Shown here piece after piece: positions 17,340-29,345 of a stretch of DNA of 64,000 nucleotides. Numbering within the stretch: the first letter of the stretch is position 1; each line of letters opens with the position of its first letter. A program made the translations under genes and the position numbers. The DNA comes from Gossypium raimondii (taxonomy: Eukaryota > Streptophyta > Magnoliopsida > Malvales > Malvaceae), in NCBI RefSeq assembly GCF_025698545.1, contig NC_068570.1:1550001-1614000 (forward strand). Reading direction: 5' to 3'. The notes under the pieces are model-generated. The model saw only the letters and a list, made by a program, of their open reading frames with translations, was not told where the DNA came from and ran no database searches.

Positions 17340-17820
17340 TCAGAGAAAGAAGAGACCACACCCAATGCGTTAGGGCACAGCATTCTAATTTTCCCCCAAA
17401 AATGAATTGGGCCAAAATACTTGTACAATAAAACTTTAAAAGAATATCCACTTATCCAAGATTTAAGAAATCACACCCAATATGTTAGGGCACGATTCCT
17501 CTAGAATCCCAAACTCGGAATATTTCCTTTACTTTAAAAGAACATCCACTTATCCAAGATTTAAGAAATCACACCCAATACGTTAGGGCACGATTCCTCT
17601 AGAATCCCAAACTTGTAATATTTCCTTTATGATTTTTAAAAAATCTTCATTTCGAGAAATCAATGCGTCACATCCAATACGTTAGGGCACAACGTGTTGA
17701 ATTCCCAATAATGAGTTTTTATTTTTTGATTGAAGAGAAATGCTCAATTATCGGATTTAACGAAGAAAATTGGAACCCAATACGTTAGGGCTCAATTCCC
17801 TTGAAAATCCTAAATACGAA
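17340..17820. repeat. Tandem ~105-115-bp units inside the solo LTR
   Basis: The phrase 'cacacccaatacgttagggc' recurs five times with small changes, near 17357, 17473, 17571, 17669 and 17776. It is followed in most copies by 'acgattcctctagaatccc'. This is an LTR-internal tandem array; copies 2 and 3 are nearly identical. Confidence 0.85.
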
Positions 17821-18855
17821 CATTATCTCAATTTTAAAAATTTTTCTATCTTTAAATTTGAGTAAAAAATGATGTAACGTGATTTTATACATGCAAATGC
17901 TATAATAACAATAACAATAATAAATACATCATCGACATAAAAATAATATAAGCAAATGAATAAACAAAATAAAAAGGTAATCCATGACATGCAAAATATT
18001 AAATGTAAATACAATTATACAATGGATGGGATAGCAAACAAATAAATAAGGATCAAAAGATGTACACATGGAAATTATGAAGATTAAAATATACATATAA
18101 TTTACAAATAAAATTTTAGGTCATAGAATTTATATATAAATACAATACATAATATACTTATGAAAATAAAGAAAAAAATATAATTATACATACATATATA
18201 AAATAATAAAAATAAGTATATTTAAAAAAAAAAAAAAAAGGGTGAGTATTTAATCACTTAAAAAATGTAAATATATACATATAAATATGAAAATATTCAT
18301 TAAAAAATATAGGAAAATATTCGTTTTAAAAAATATATATATATATGTGTGTACATATAAAAGGAATATATATAGATAAAAAATAGAATAAAAATAATAA
18401 TTACACTATTAATTAATAAAATAAATAAAAGAACATAAAAACTAAATTGAATCGCAATTTAAAAATCAGGGTAAATCCAAATAAATAAAAGTAAAGGACT
18501 AATTTGAACGCATACGAATTACATAGAGGGCTGGAAGGAAATTTTCCTTCTCCTCTAAAACGGTGTCGTTCAAAAGGATTAAATTTGAATTTAAAATAAA
18601 TAAAAGGGTAAATTAAAAAATAAAGAAAACTTAATTACAAAAACATTAAAAGGCGGAGGGGCTAAATAAAATAAATAAATAAAATTCGCAGTGGTATCAC
18701 CTTCTCTCTTTTTTAAAATCGTAAATAAGTAAAAATAATCGAAAGAAAAAAATAGTAAACCACCTTTAAAAAACTGCCAATCGTTCTTTTTTTATTCCTC
18801 CTCTTTTTCTCCCCCCTTTTCTCTTTTTTCCTTCCTCCTTTACAATGAAGGGAGA

Positions 18856-18870
18856 GGCCTCTATTTATAG
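18856..18870 (-). promoter_or_regulatory. TATA box of the solo LTR
   Basis: On the minus strand the sequence reads AACTATAAATAGAGG, a strong plant TATA box. It lies about 230 bp from the 5' LTR end (19094) and sets the U3/R boundary and element direction. Confidence 0.7.
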
Positions 18871-18945
18871 TTGAGCCTCCCCAAATCCAACGGTACATAT
18901 CAATTACATCAACGACTGAAATTAAAGGGTATCTACAAATTAAAT

Positions 18946-19050
18946 CTCTAAGATTACAAAATCATATCTTCTAAGATTACATATCATATCTAAGATTGCA
19001 TATATCATATCTAGGATTGCATATCTATCTAAGATTGCATATCCTCAAAA
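18946..19050. repeat. Short tandem ~22-bp units in the LTR U3
   Basis: About five units of 'tctaagattgcatatcata' (the first two read 'attaca') lie just upstream, on the minus strand, of the LTR TATA box. The position suits promoter-proximal enhancer repeats of the retroelement; that role is inferred. Confidence 0.75.
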
Positions 19051-19111
19051 ATTATGTTTCCATATGTGAGCCCGGGCTAAAATTGGGTATTACAATACAT
19101 ATATAGTTGTC

Positions 19112-21011
19112 CAGGTGCTTGATCCATCAACAAAAATCATTTCATATATGCTTTAAGAGGTTTGAAAGTTACCATCTTAGATAATTTCACTATAAATGGA
19201 ATGCTGAGCTAGTTGGTCTCACAGCAAAACCCATTGTCTATGCTCGTTTGAATAATATTTATCTTGCTCCCTTAAATATATCATGTGAAGCCAATTGAGA
19301 TTTTATGTGTCACTCGATATATCTTACATTAACTTAAATCTTTTACCTAATAAGAATGTTGTCACTCTTCAATATGAAAGCAAATGATTGACATTTGCGC
19401 CTTAAATAAAAAATAGTGCTCAAATACCACGAATATATGCAATAAATACAATTATATTTGTTACAAAATAATCACTTACATTGAATAAGAATATAATATC
19501 AATATACCTCTTCACCAGCTCGTTGATTGATTTTATTTTCGATGTAACAAGTATGATCGATGGGAAATATTCTTTTTGGAAACACGTGAGACTTTATTTT
19601 CGATGGGATGAGATAAGAACTCGATATTTAATGTACAAATTAATACCCTTGTCAACATACCATAAACTCAACACCAATGAGTATCAAGGTTTAGCACATT
19701 GTACTTTGCAATACTTCTCTTGACATACAAAACATGAATTATACGGTGATCTAACCATACTTTAACCTACACACTAATGAATGTCGAAGTAGCCCTAAAA
19801 AACCTATTCCTTGTATTACACGAGTCGGTTAACCCAACAAACAAAATCAATCAAAAGTCATCACTTTAAACTCGACACCCATAAGTGTTGAGATCTTACA
19901 CATTATACATTACAATACTTTTCTCCTAATATATAAGATATATATTCTATGATGATTTGACTATACTTTTAACTCGACACCTATAAATATCGAGAAATAC
20001 ATCTTATTTTTACATATTCAAGTAAAAGAAGGTGGAATGATTTGCAGTAAAGTTTTGAGTTAACGATTTGGGTATAATTAAATTTAAAGGGTGGAGTAGA
20101 AATTTTGGTGTGGGAATGGATAGTGAAAGGAGAATTTTCATTTGTTTGTGCTATGATACGTCCTTTTTATGTAATAAATAGCTCTGAGTATTGCTTTTCC
20201 TACACAAAAAATCTTTGTTAGATTAGAAAGAGAATCTAAGAAGAAAAATAAAATAAATGGTTGGCATGCATTTGCTTTTTTTAGTTAGATTAGATCGAGA
20301 ATAAATTAATAAAAAACAATCAGTTGAATTGAGATAAAAATTTATTAATGTGGTAATTCAACATATTGAATCGAGTTTTATATATTTTTTAAAATTTTAT
20401 GAACTTTTTAATTGAAAACGAATCGACGATTGAATCAATCAGATTGAATATTAGTGACTTGATCGGTTCTACTATTGGTCCGAATTTAAAAACACTGATT
20501 TAAATTGGTATTAAAGACACATTCTGTTAATCAGCATAGTCTAATGGTGTTAAAAAACCCAATTGGTATTGGCCTAATTAGAACGCACTACGTGGCATTT
20601 TTAAGTAATAAGAATTCAACACATGACACTTTTAAGCAATTATAATTGGACACGCGGTGTTCGTATGTATTGAAATTAAATATATATATATATATATAAA
20701 TTCTCAAAAAATAAAAAATTCAAAAATATATAAATTCAAAAATAAAAATAATTAAACATTTTTTAAAATTATTGTTGACTTTGACCACTGTTACTTGGTG
20801 TTGATTTATCGTTAATCACCGTTAATCGACATTGACTATTCAAAATTTTTAGTGGGGTTTTTCACAATTTTGAAAAAATTAGTACTGTTTATATATATAT
20901 ATATTTTAATTCTTCACATTTTACTGTAATTTTCTATAATTTAACTAAAACTCTTAAAATTTTATTTTAAAAAAATTATATATATTAAAAAATACTTCTA
21001 ATTGGTTGAAT
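19112..21011. other. Intergenic with a two-unit tandem duplication (19665-19990)
   Basis: Two related units of about 197 bp share 'taaactcgacacccataag', 'tgtactttgcaatacttctc' and 'gatgatttgactatactttt'. One begins near 19665 and the other near 19866. A (TA)n microsatellite lies at about 20680-20700. No gene seen. Confidence 0.6.
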
Positions 21012-21487
21012 ATAAGGGTAAGTATTCTATCGAGTCGAGTAAAAAAAATTCGAGTTAGTCGAGTTGACAAATCTTATTTTAGCAATCGAATTCAATGTGA
21101 ATTTTTTTCGAATCGAATCAAAAAATTTCGAGCCAAGTCGAGTCGAGCTAACAAATCTTATTATTTATACTTAATGTTGCATTTATATGGACCGATTATT
21201 TAACTAGTAGACGAAGTACAAGATTATTTAAATACATAAACAATATAATGGTTTTGCCTTTTAACTTAATAAGTAAACATTTATCAAAACGACGTAGTTT
21301 TACCTTTTTTTTTTATTCAGATAACTCAAATTGCGTAATTCATATTCAAGTTAAATCGAAAAACTTAATTTTTTTAATCGAGTTGATCCGAATAACTTGA
21401 TTAACTCAAATAACTCAAACTACTTAATTCAAAATATAAATTTTTTATCAAAATTTTCGAATCGAATCGAATTTTGCTCATCCCTAA
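21012..21487. mobile_element. Inverted-repeat element, 'cgagtcgag' family
   Basis: The left end 'gggtaagtattctatcgag' with repeated 'gagtcgagt/attcgagtt' is mirrored by 'gaatcgaatcgaattttgctcatccct' at the right end. A related end (gggatgagcaaaactcgaa) lies at 49228-49400. Non-coding; no certain target duplication. Confidence 0.55.
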
Positions 21488-22189
21488 TTAAATGTACCAA
21501 GGTATTCAAGTCAAGTCGTATATTTATTGTGGCTTCACGATCTTTAATTTTTCCACTAATGATTTTATAAGTTTAACATTAAAAAATTTATATTTTAATA
21601 ATCAAACATCTTAGGTTTTTTTATCATTACGATAATTGTTCCACTCCATTAAGATATTCATCATCTTAGGTCGTATATCGGATTAGCTAAATAGATTAGT
21701 TGAATTGGGAATCGGTCGGATGGAGTAATTGGATCGAAAATTGATTGGGGTATAGATTCGGAAAGAAATTTTAAACCGATTGACTTGAAAATTGGTATAG
21801 ATCAATTGAACCAGGTAAAAAATTAGTTCAGATTTTTTGACTTTTTATTATTATTTTTTGAATTTTTAATAATTTGTAATCAAATCAATTGAATCAACCT
21901 AATTAATTAAATCTACCAATCAATAATTTGATCGATTTGACTATCGATTTAAAAATATTATTTTTAAACTGTTGAAATGCCCCTTATGTCAACCGATAAA
22001 TTGAGAAGATGATAGCTCCATGTAATACGCCACATTTTATGGGTGGGACCAAATTGTCAAAAAGGAAAAATTAAAAGTGATTTGATTTGATCACCACCAC
22101 CCCATAATTCCTTTAATTTTATTTCATGTCCAAATAAAAACATTATATTCTTTTCATAATAGATGTACTAAGATGACTCAGTTTTTATG
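21488..22189. other. Intergenic, no gene seen
   Basis: AT-rich with 'gattgaatcaatc/gatcgatt' motifs that look like decayed inverted repeats (21680-21960). No coding potential. Confidence 0.5.
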
Positions 22190-22520
22190 GTTAAAATCTG
22201 CCAAATGTACTTATATTCTTAAAAATTTGAAATTTAGTCCTTACACTTTTTAGATTTTTAAAAATTAATAGTGTTAATAATTAGACTTAAATTCTGAAAT
22301 TTTAAAAGTACAGCGACTAAATGACATTGTAATAAAAATGACATTTTGAAATAAAAAAATATTCACTTGGTTGCAATGTAATTAAAAAAATAGCATTGTA
22401 ATTAACTTGAATTTAGCAAAATAATTTGAACAGTTTAAAATTAGATCTGAATTTTGAAATTTGAAAAATTGAGAGATAAATTTGAAATGAAAGTATAAAG
22501 ACTAAATTAGAAAAGTCTTT
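22190..22520. mobile_element. Diverged MITE family B copy
   Basis: The left part 'ggttaaaatctgccaaatgt' then 'gaaatttagtccttacactt' and the right part 'gagagataaatttgaaatg' then 'aagactaaattagaaaagtc' follow the order of the complete element at 6901-7223. Ends are eroded. Confidence 0.5.
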
Positions 22521-22684
22521 ATACTTAAATAACACTGAGATAGATGCAACTTAATAAGTAAATGCCTTAAAAATAGTAGCAAAATTAACAATAAAATTAG
22601 AGTTATATAATATCTAAATAATATTAACTAAATAGTAGCAATATAATAGTTAAATGACAACAAAACAACAACAAGTTTTTTTTT

Positions 22685-22850
22685 TTTTTTTGCAAATTTA
22701 GGTTGAACTCAGGCCAAAAAAGCTTGCTCGAGGTCCAACTCATTTTCCAAATGAGCCTTATTTTTTTTGCCCAACCCTATTTTTCGGGCCTATATTTTTG
22801 TCCAACCCCCCCACGTTTCAGACGGGCCTTCGGGCTGGGCACACCACGTA
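22685..22850. mobile_element. Fragment related to the GC-rich MITE at 51331-51741
   Basis: Shared phrases include 'cgggcctatatttttgtcc', 'gggccttcgggctgggc' and 'gcccaaccctatttttcgggcc', which stand out by GC content. Only about half the element is present, with no matching right end. Confidence 0.5.
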
Positions 22851-22890
22851 TCACTGTTTGGTCCTTCAACCACACTCATTCTTAATCGCA

Positions 22891-23988
22891 CAAATGGATG
22901 GAGTTTTTTAACAGAAAAGACTGATTTACTCTTTAAATTAATATATAGAAGCTAATTTGTCTATTCTTTTAATAGAAGGGACAATATGGGCTTTCATGAT
23001 AGTTTTACCGAAATTCTCCTCCGACGGTGCCGTTTTCCCTTACTTTTTATTATTATTGAAGGACCCTTTTTTTCGTACTAATTTGTCTTTAACACGACAG
23101 CAATAAATAAATAATAATATCACCCATCCATTTTTCCTTATCAATAAAAGGAAGCCCAAAGTCCATATTACCCTTACAATTAAAGAAAAATACTAAATAA
23201 TTACGCCCATAATGCATGTTCTCTTTCACATATTTGAAGTTTAGATTATGATTTAATATAATTTAAATTGAATTATGTAACACTTTTAAAATAAAATTTG
23301 ATTATATTGCAAATATTGCATGTGAAGAAGGTTAAATAAGTAAATGTGATAGTATTATGGTTATATTACGAGTTGGATTATATTTTGTTTCTGTACTCAA
23401 AAATGAGTAAATTAATTCTTGTACATTAGAACATTAAATCACAAAGCAAATTGGTCAAATTGTTAAAAATTCTATCAATTTCTACTATTAAAAACTAGTT
23501 ATACATCATATATAATTGTCTAGTTATGTTATCAGCTAAGCCATGTTTTAACGTAAAAACAAAAGACTTTTTTTACGAAAAGGATCAGTTGGCTTTTTGA
23601 TCTGATGTATTGGAACTAATTTACCTACCTATTAAATAAAAGAGGCAAAATACAATTCAACTCTTAATATAGGGGTTTTTGTGATATTTCACCAATAAGT
23701 TCAGATAGGAAGATTTTCTATTTAAATTGTAAAATTCTGCTGTACGATCAGAATGAAAGTCAATATAATATATTTCCTCACATGACATCCACTTGAGTTT
23801 AAATTGGTTAAATGAACAAATTTTTTATTTATTTTAAAGACGGAATTAAAAGTAAGGACTAAATTTCAAATGATGAAAAAGGGAAAGCACTGAGAGCACA
23901 ATTAAGCCATAAATAAATCATATAAGCAGATTAACAATAGGCGACATTTGAAGAAGAAGAAGAGAAACAAGCTTAGAAGAAAAAAAAA
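22891..23988. other. Upstream flank of the remorin gene
   Basis: AT-rich sequence. The last 100 bp (gaagaagaagaagagaaac) is purine-rich and typical of a plant 5' UTR. I cannot point to a convincing TATA box. Confidence 0.4.
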
Positions 23989-26900
23989 ATGGCGGAGCAA
24001 GGGTTTCAAGAACAAAGCACCATTAGATCAAGTTATAGAGCTCGGGATGCGAGTCCCGACTCAGTTATATTCACTCCGGAATCCAATTTCAGCCTCTTCT
24101 CTTCAGCTTCAGCTAGTGTCGATCGCTGTTCTTTCGCCTCAGATGCTCACGACCATGATTCTCTAGCTTCCGAACTCTCTTTAGTAAACTTCTTCAAAAA
24201 TTTCAACTTATCATTCTATTTTTTTTCCATTCTTGTTTCTTTCAAATTTTCATTGCAATGCATAAGTAGAGCAAGCTGTTAACTAACAATGTGCATCGTG
24301 ATCGATCATTGTTGATCAATTTGCGTGCTATTTTTTAAATCTGATTTAAGTATTTTTTCAATTTTTTAAGAGAAAAGGGAGAAAAAAGAGGAATAGTGTT
24401 TTTTTTTTTTGCTTCTTTATTCCAATTTCTCAGTGCAATGCATGAGTAGAGGAAGCTGTGTAACTAACAGTGTACATCGTGATCGATCATTGTTTATCAA
24501 TTTGCATGCTATTTTTAATTTTTTTAAAGTTTTTTTTGTTAATTTTTAATGGAAAAAGAGGAAAAAAGAGGAATAGTGTTGATTTTTCTTCTTCTTTATT
24601 TCAATTTCTAAGTGCAATGCATAAGCAGAGGAAGCCGTGAGTAACAATGTACATCGTGATCTATCATTGTCGATCAAGTTGCATGCTATTTTATTTTATT
24701 CTCTCTTTTTTATCTGTTTTTAAAATTTTTTTAAGGGAAAAGGAGGAAAAAAAGAGGAATAGTGTTGATTCTTTTTCCTCTTTAATTCAATTTCTCAGTG
24801 TAATGCATGAGTGCATTGTGTGATCGATCATTGTTGATTAATTTGCATGTTGTTTTCTTTATTATTTGATTTGATTTTTAATCTTTTTTCCTGAAAAAAA
24901 GGGGCAAAAAAAGAGAGAAATAGTGTTTGAAATGCTATTTTTGTTTGCAGCATTTGGCAGGACATGAAACAGGAGATCAAAATGAGAGTTTGAGTGGACC
25001 AGATTCAAATACAAACAAAGCTAACGCAGTCCTTAATCACAGTCGTTTCTCCAGAAAAGGAGAGAAAGTGAAAGGTGCACGCAAATATTTTTCCCCTTTT
25101 TATCGTTACCATTTTTCTTTAAAGTTGAAACTGAAAGCAACGAAAGAGAACAAAATGTATTTCAAAATTCACTCCTTTATTTTTCCCCTTTTCACTTTTA
25201 GTTGAAAAAGATGAAAACGATACAGTTCATGTAAAGGACGAAAATCAACTCATAGATTCAGCAAGAAACTCATTCTCTCTTGCTACTAAAGGTACCCTTT
25301 TAGTTTCTTTCTTGAAATTGTTTCTTTTACCTTAAATAGTTCTAGCTTCATTTTTTTGTTGAATTGTTTTTATATAGATTGTAAGGATAGGAAGATTAGA
25401 TCTGAAGCTTCACGAATACCCACTTCATTAGATCTAAATAATGTCTCAGCTTCGTCTCCACGGTTGGGGACTATGAAGAAAAGCTCTGTTTCAACACGGA
25501 AATCGGGTGCCTTTCCTAGTCCCGGGACTCCCAATTATCATCATCACAATAACTTGAGTGCTGGGATGCAGAAGGGTTCGAGTTCTGAACGAGTACCATT
25601 GCACAACAATGGTGTAAAGAGGCAGGGGAATGTTGCTGGGATGTTGCCTTGTAACAATGGAAGGACTTTACCTTCAAAGTGGGAAAATGCTGAAAGGTGG
25701 ATTCTTAGTCCAGGGAATAGTGGTGTGAAACAATCTGTCATGCATCCTCAAAGAAGACCGAAATCAAAGAGTGGTCCACTTGGTCCTCCTGGGGCTGCTT
25801 ACAATTCTTTGTATTCGCCTTCGATGTACATCCTTGATGGGGGTAACATGGGGAATTTCATGGCTGGTTCTCCTTTTTCAGCTGGTATAATTTCAGCAAA
25901 TGGTTTGGTAGCTCATTCTCGTAGCCATGGTGGTGGGTTTGCTGTTCGAACTGAGCCTTGCATGGCCCGTTCTGTTAGTGTGCATGGATGCTCTGAGGTC
26001 GTAAGTCCACCATCATTGCCTTCTCAAGGTACATATCTATCCTTATGATACAAAATTGCTCCGCTCTATTAAGACATAAGTTGCTCTTATCATGATAATT
26101 TCTAAGCCTACTGTACTTTCATCAAAGATGCAGATGAAAATCTTGACATGGTCAAGGATGCAGCCACTGATATTTCTCGTACGGTTTCAAGAAGAGACAT
26201 GGCAACCCAAATGAGCCCACAGGGTAGCACTTGCTCATCAACCAAAGAATCGGCTTCTTTCTCTCTCTCCACCCCATCTCCTCTACCGATCATGGAACTG
26301 CAAAGCATCCATGCCTCTAAATCAGAAGTGAGAGATGTACAGATAGATGAAAGAGTCACCATGACTAGGTGGTCAAAGAAGCATAGAGCTGGAAACACTG
26401 CAAAGAGCTCAGAAATCGTTGATGATTGGAGAAAGAAAGCCGCTGACACTCGTACACCAACCTGGGATGTGACTGAGACAGCAAAGTGCGTTTCTACGTA
26501 AGATGGTTTTGCCTAACCATAACCAACGTATTACTTTAATGGAGCACATAGCCTATTTAGATGAAAAGAATTTTCAGAATGTTCATCTTTAGGTGCCAAA
26601 AAGTTGACCAATATCAGAGAACATAAATTGAAATGCTTACAGAACATATTTGATCAATGTTCATATTTTGACGTCTTTCTTTCACTTTTGCAGATACGAA
26701 AGAGAAGAAGCCAAAATCACTGCATGGGAGAATCTGCAGAAGGCAAAAGCTGAGGCAGCAATAAGGAAACTAGAGGTTGCTTTTTACTTGAATACTTCTC
26801 CGTTTACAATTGAAGTAATTGGAAAGGAGATATTTAACGAAAAAGTAAAAAAAACTGTATGATACTTGAATCATTTTGGATCCATTTATCTAAAGTAGAA

Positions 26901-27235
26901 TATACTTTTTTAAGGTAAAACTGCTAAAAAACCAACGATGTTGATTGCCAACTCAATAATCTGTGGCAAAAAAGAAACAGATCTAGCATGACCTGAGAAC
27001 TTATTATCGTCATCATTTCTGACGCAACAATGTGTTTCAGATGAAGCTGGAAAAGAAGAGATCCTCGTCAATGGATAAGATAATGAATAAACTGAGATCA
27101 GCTCAGAGGAGAGCCCAAGAAATGAGAAGTTCGATGTTATCCAATCAGTCCCATCAAGTTACAAGGACCTCCCGTAAGGCTATACCGTTCCATGGAACCT
27201 CATTGACTGATTGCTTCACCTGCCTTACTTTCTAA
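23989..27235 (+). CDS. Remorin with long N-terminal region
   Basis: Spliced CDS 23989-24183, 24951-25074, 25202-25291, 25378-26028, 26134-26497, 26694-26775 and 27041-27235; 1701 nt, 566 aa, all GT/AG and in frame. The N-terminal about 450 residues are Ser/Pro/Asn-rich and probably disordered, with WENAERWILSP at about 238-248, a motif I associate with long-type remorins. The C-terminal remorin domain begins near ADTRTPTWDVTETAK. It continues through a charged coiled coil (YEREEAKITAWENLQKAKAE, AAIRKLEMKLEKKRSSSMDK, NKLRSAQRRAQEMRSSM). The tail ends SLTDCFTCLTF; its two Cys and hydrophobic residues fit the remorin membrane anchor and S-acylation. Remorins coat the inner leaflet of plasma-membrane nanodomains and plasmodesmata and act in signalling and immunity. 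The role of this paralogue is not known from sequence. The ATG context is aaaaATGGCGG. Intron 1 holds a tandem array. Confidence 0.88.
24251..24930. repeat. Four tandem ~180-bp units in remorin intron 1
   Basis: Units begin near 24251, 24431, 24611 and 24796 with 'cagtgcaatgcataagtaga'. They continue with 'gtacatcgtgatcgatcatt', 'atcaatttgcatgctatttt' and 'aaaaagaggaatagtgtt'. The fourth has lost part of its first half. The array fills almost the whole intron. Confidence 0.9.
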
Positions 27236-28372
27236 TGTCTCGGTTAGCTATCTTTACCCGTTCAATCGGGCCTGAAATGCAAGGTAACTTATTATGCTCG
27301 CAACCTCTGTTTCTTTCTGAAATTTTTGCTTTGCATTTTTCAAGTAGAAAGTTTTTGCAAAAAAAGCATTAACATGACATTCAGTGTGGCACACCCCTTG
27401 ATAAGGCTTAGCTGTCTCAAGTGACTGAACTGAACAATGTTAAGTCCGTTTGGTTAGGTCAGTTAAGACTTAAGTCAGTTAGCCAATCGGTTAAAGTATG
27501 AGGTTAGCTGATTAAGTTGTTTTTGTGTTTTCTTAATCGAACCAATCGATTGCTTTCCCCTAGAGACCTGCAGCCTCGAAGAAAGGGGTTCTAATGCTTT
27601 GAACTCCAAATTTGTTAGATATCACCTCTTAAAGAGTAATTCCCTGAATCAATTGTGCTAAAACCGGAACTTTAGCCTTCCATGTAAACGAGTGCTTCAA
27701 GTCTTAGTTATCTGGCATTTTAACTTTCGAACTTATGACGAACAAATGACAAAGCACATGATGATTTAGGCTTACATTGTTTCTGTCTTATATCTCTTAC
27801 CAGTTTGAACAACAAAAGACCAACCTGGAGATAATATATGAATAATATTGTACAGGAAGCAACTATTATACTTGAAGCTAAATTGGTTCACTGCAGTTTG
27901 TGCATGTCCTGGGACTTCAAGATTTACTGCAAGTATGTCTAATAAAAACCCTTGAATGCATGCATGCATGTATGTATGCATGTATATATATGATGTATAT
28001 GTATGCATGTAATCAACCTTTTAAGTTTCTTTCCTTACTATGGCAGCTTGCCTTGGAAATGAAAATAGCATCTTTTTTCTTTATATAAAATTTTCTCATC
28101 TATTTCATGGTAATTTTACATAGGACTTAGATGTTCCACATTATGGGCCTATATCTATATTCATAAAATCCTAAATGAGCCTACTGTTCACTCTTAGAGT
28201 TTATTTGTATTTCTCATTTGTGAGAAATTTTCGGTTCAAATTATGGAAAGAAATTAAATTAATTTATAAAAGTTTGTTTTTTTTCCCTTCTCGTTATTTG
28301 TTCATTTGCTATTTCCCTCTAGGGTGGGTCTCCAATACAATATATCTTTAGATAAAAGATGATTTTTTTTAA
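27236..28372. other. Remorin 3' flank with ATGC/ATGT microsatellite
   Basis: Probable 3' UTR, then intergenic sequence. At about 27955-28010 lies an imperfect run of atgc/atgt/atat repeats. It produces short ORFs full of His, Met and Cys on both strands, which are artefacts. Confidence 0.5.
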
Positions 28373-28813
28373 GGGTAAACTATAAAAATAGTTACTTTTG
28401 TTTGTCTCAGATTACATATTAATCATTTATGTTTGAAATGTTACGTTTTAATTACTTACGTTATCGATTTGTTACAAAGTTACAAAGTGGCCATTTTACC
28501 GTTAAATTCCGTTACCTCCCTAATGGCAGTCCTACGTGGCAGTCTTAATAGGTTTTAAATGCCAACTTGAAGGTCTAGTTGCTGGGATGAAAATAGGTTT
28601 TTAATAAAATAAATTTAATTTGGATTGTCACGTAGGACATCCAAGTTGGTACTTAAAACCCATTTGTACTGTCACATAGGATCGTCATTAGGGAGGTAAC
28701 GGAGTTTAATGGTAAAGTGACCACTTCGTAACAAAACGATAACGTAAGTTATTAAAATGATTAAAATGTAACTTGAAGCAAATAAAAGTGACTATTTTTG
28801 TAGTTTTTTTTTT
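28373..28813. mobile_element. Long-TIR MITE, about 440 bp
   Basis: The left arm (gggtaaactataaaaatag, ttacgttatcgatttgttac, tccgttacctccctaatggc, ctacgtggcagt) is mirrored by the right arm (gtcattagggaggtaacgg, gtaacaaaacgataacgtaa, gtgactatttttgtagtt). Each arm is about 170-190 bp. Non-coding; the flanks are T/A runs, so the exact ends are uncertain. Confidence 0.8.
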
Positions 28814-28969
28814 TAAATTTCAATAATCAAGAATTAATTTTAAATCAAAACATATGTATTTCTAATAAACAATTTTCAAAACATAATGTTTTTGAACCCA
28901 AATTGTAATCTGGGTTGGAATCATTATTGAATAAAAACCATAACATTTTTCTCTTTTACGTCTTATGGT

Positions 28970-29345
28970 GATGGAGTTGGGTTGGATGCAAGATATTTGG
29001 GCTTTGAAGTTTGGTTTAGACTTTGGATGAATCTGCCAGAAGAAAGTATGTTATATGAGAGCGTCGGAGTTGGTAATTCGAGTGCATTCTGATGTAGAAG
29101 TCAATGGGGGAATTTAAAGAGAGTGGAGGTAACTTGCAGAATAAAAAGCACAGTAACGGCAAGATGGGGAAGATGACGAGATTCAATGAGATACCTAGAA
29201 TTATGCCTTGACCGGAGACGGACTTGGGGATCAAGATTGAGAATTGGTTAATTCTCGTTGTCCTTAACTGGTTAATTTGACAGGGTTTAAGGTTTAAACC
29301 AATGTAGTTTGAATCGGACCAAATTGGCTGATAGGGAACCAATCA
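28970..29345. other. Higher-GC block with a 108-codon minus-strand ORF, unidentified
   Basis: The minus-strand frame at 29016-29342 encodes a hydrophobic segment (ILGISLNLVIFPILPLLCFL) between hydrophilic ends. No family recognised, no splice context, no upstream promoter seen. It could be a decayed exon or chance. Confidence 0.25.

Larger units (their letters stand above)
17042..19094 (-). mobile_element. Solo LTR, 2053 bp (TSD ATACA)
   Basis: It begins TGTCGAAACC and ends GGGTATTACA, with canonical TG...CA termini. ATACA flanks it at 17037-17041 and 19095-19099. No internal retrotransposon coding region is present, so it is a solo LTR left by LTR-LTR recombination. The strand is read from a minus-strand TATA box (CTATAAATAGAGG, about 18856-18870). 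This gives a short U3 of about 230 bp and a long R-U5 of about 1.8 kb. The plus-strand left end holds 'gggagtcgccaccaat' and 'gaaggattagcaccctcgta', which I recognise as common in cotton LTRs. The superfamily cannot be assigned without an internal domain. Confidence 0.9.

Noticed and set aside
18713..18898. 61-codon minus-strand ORF in the solo LTR
   Set aside because: It spans the LTR TATA box and a Lys/Arg-rich purine tract, and has no protein similarity that I recognise.
25544..26449. Minus-strand ORFs at 25544-25741 and 26108-26449
   Set aside because: They are shadows of remorin exons 4 and 5, whose plus-strand frames match the family.
27772..28088. Overlapping ORFs on both strands rich in His, Met and Cys
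   Set aside because: They are translations of an ATGC/ATGT microsatellite.
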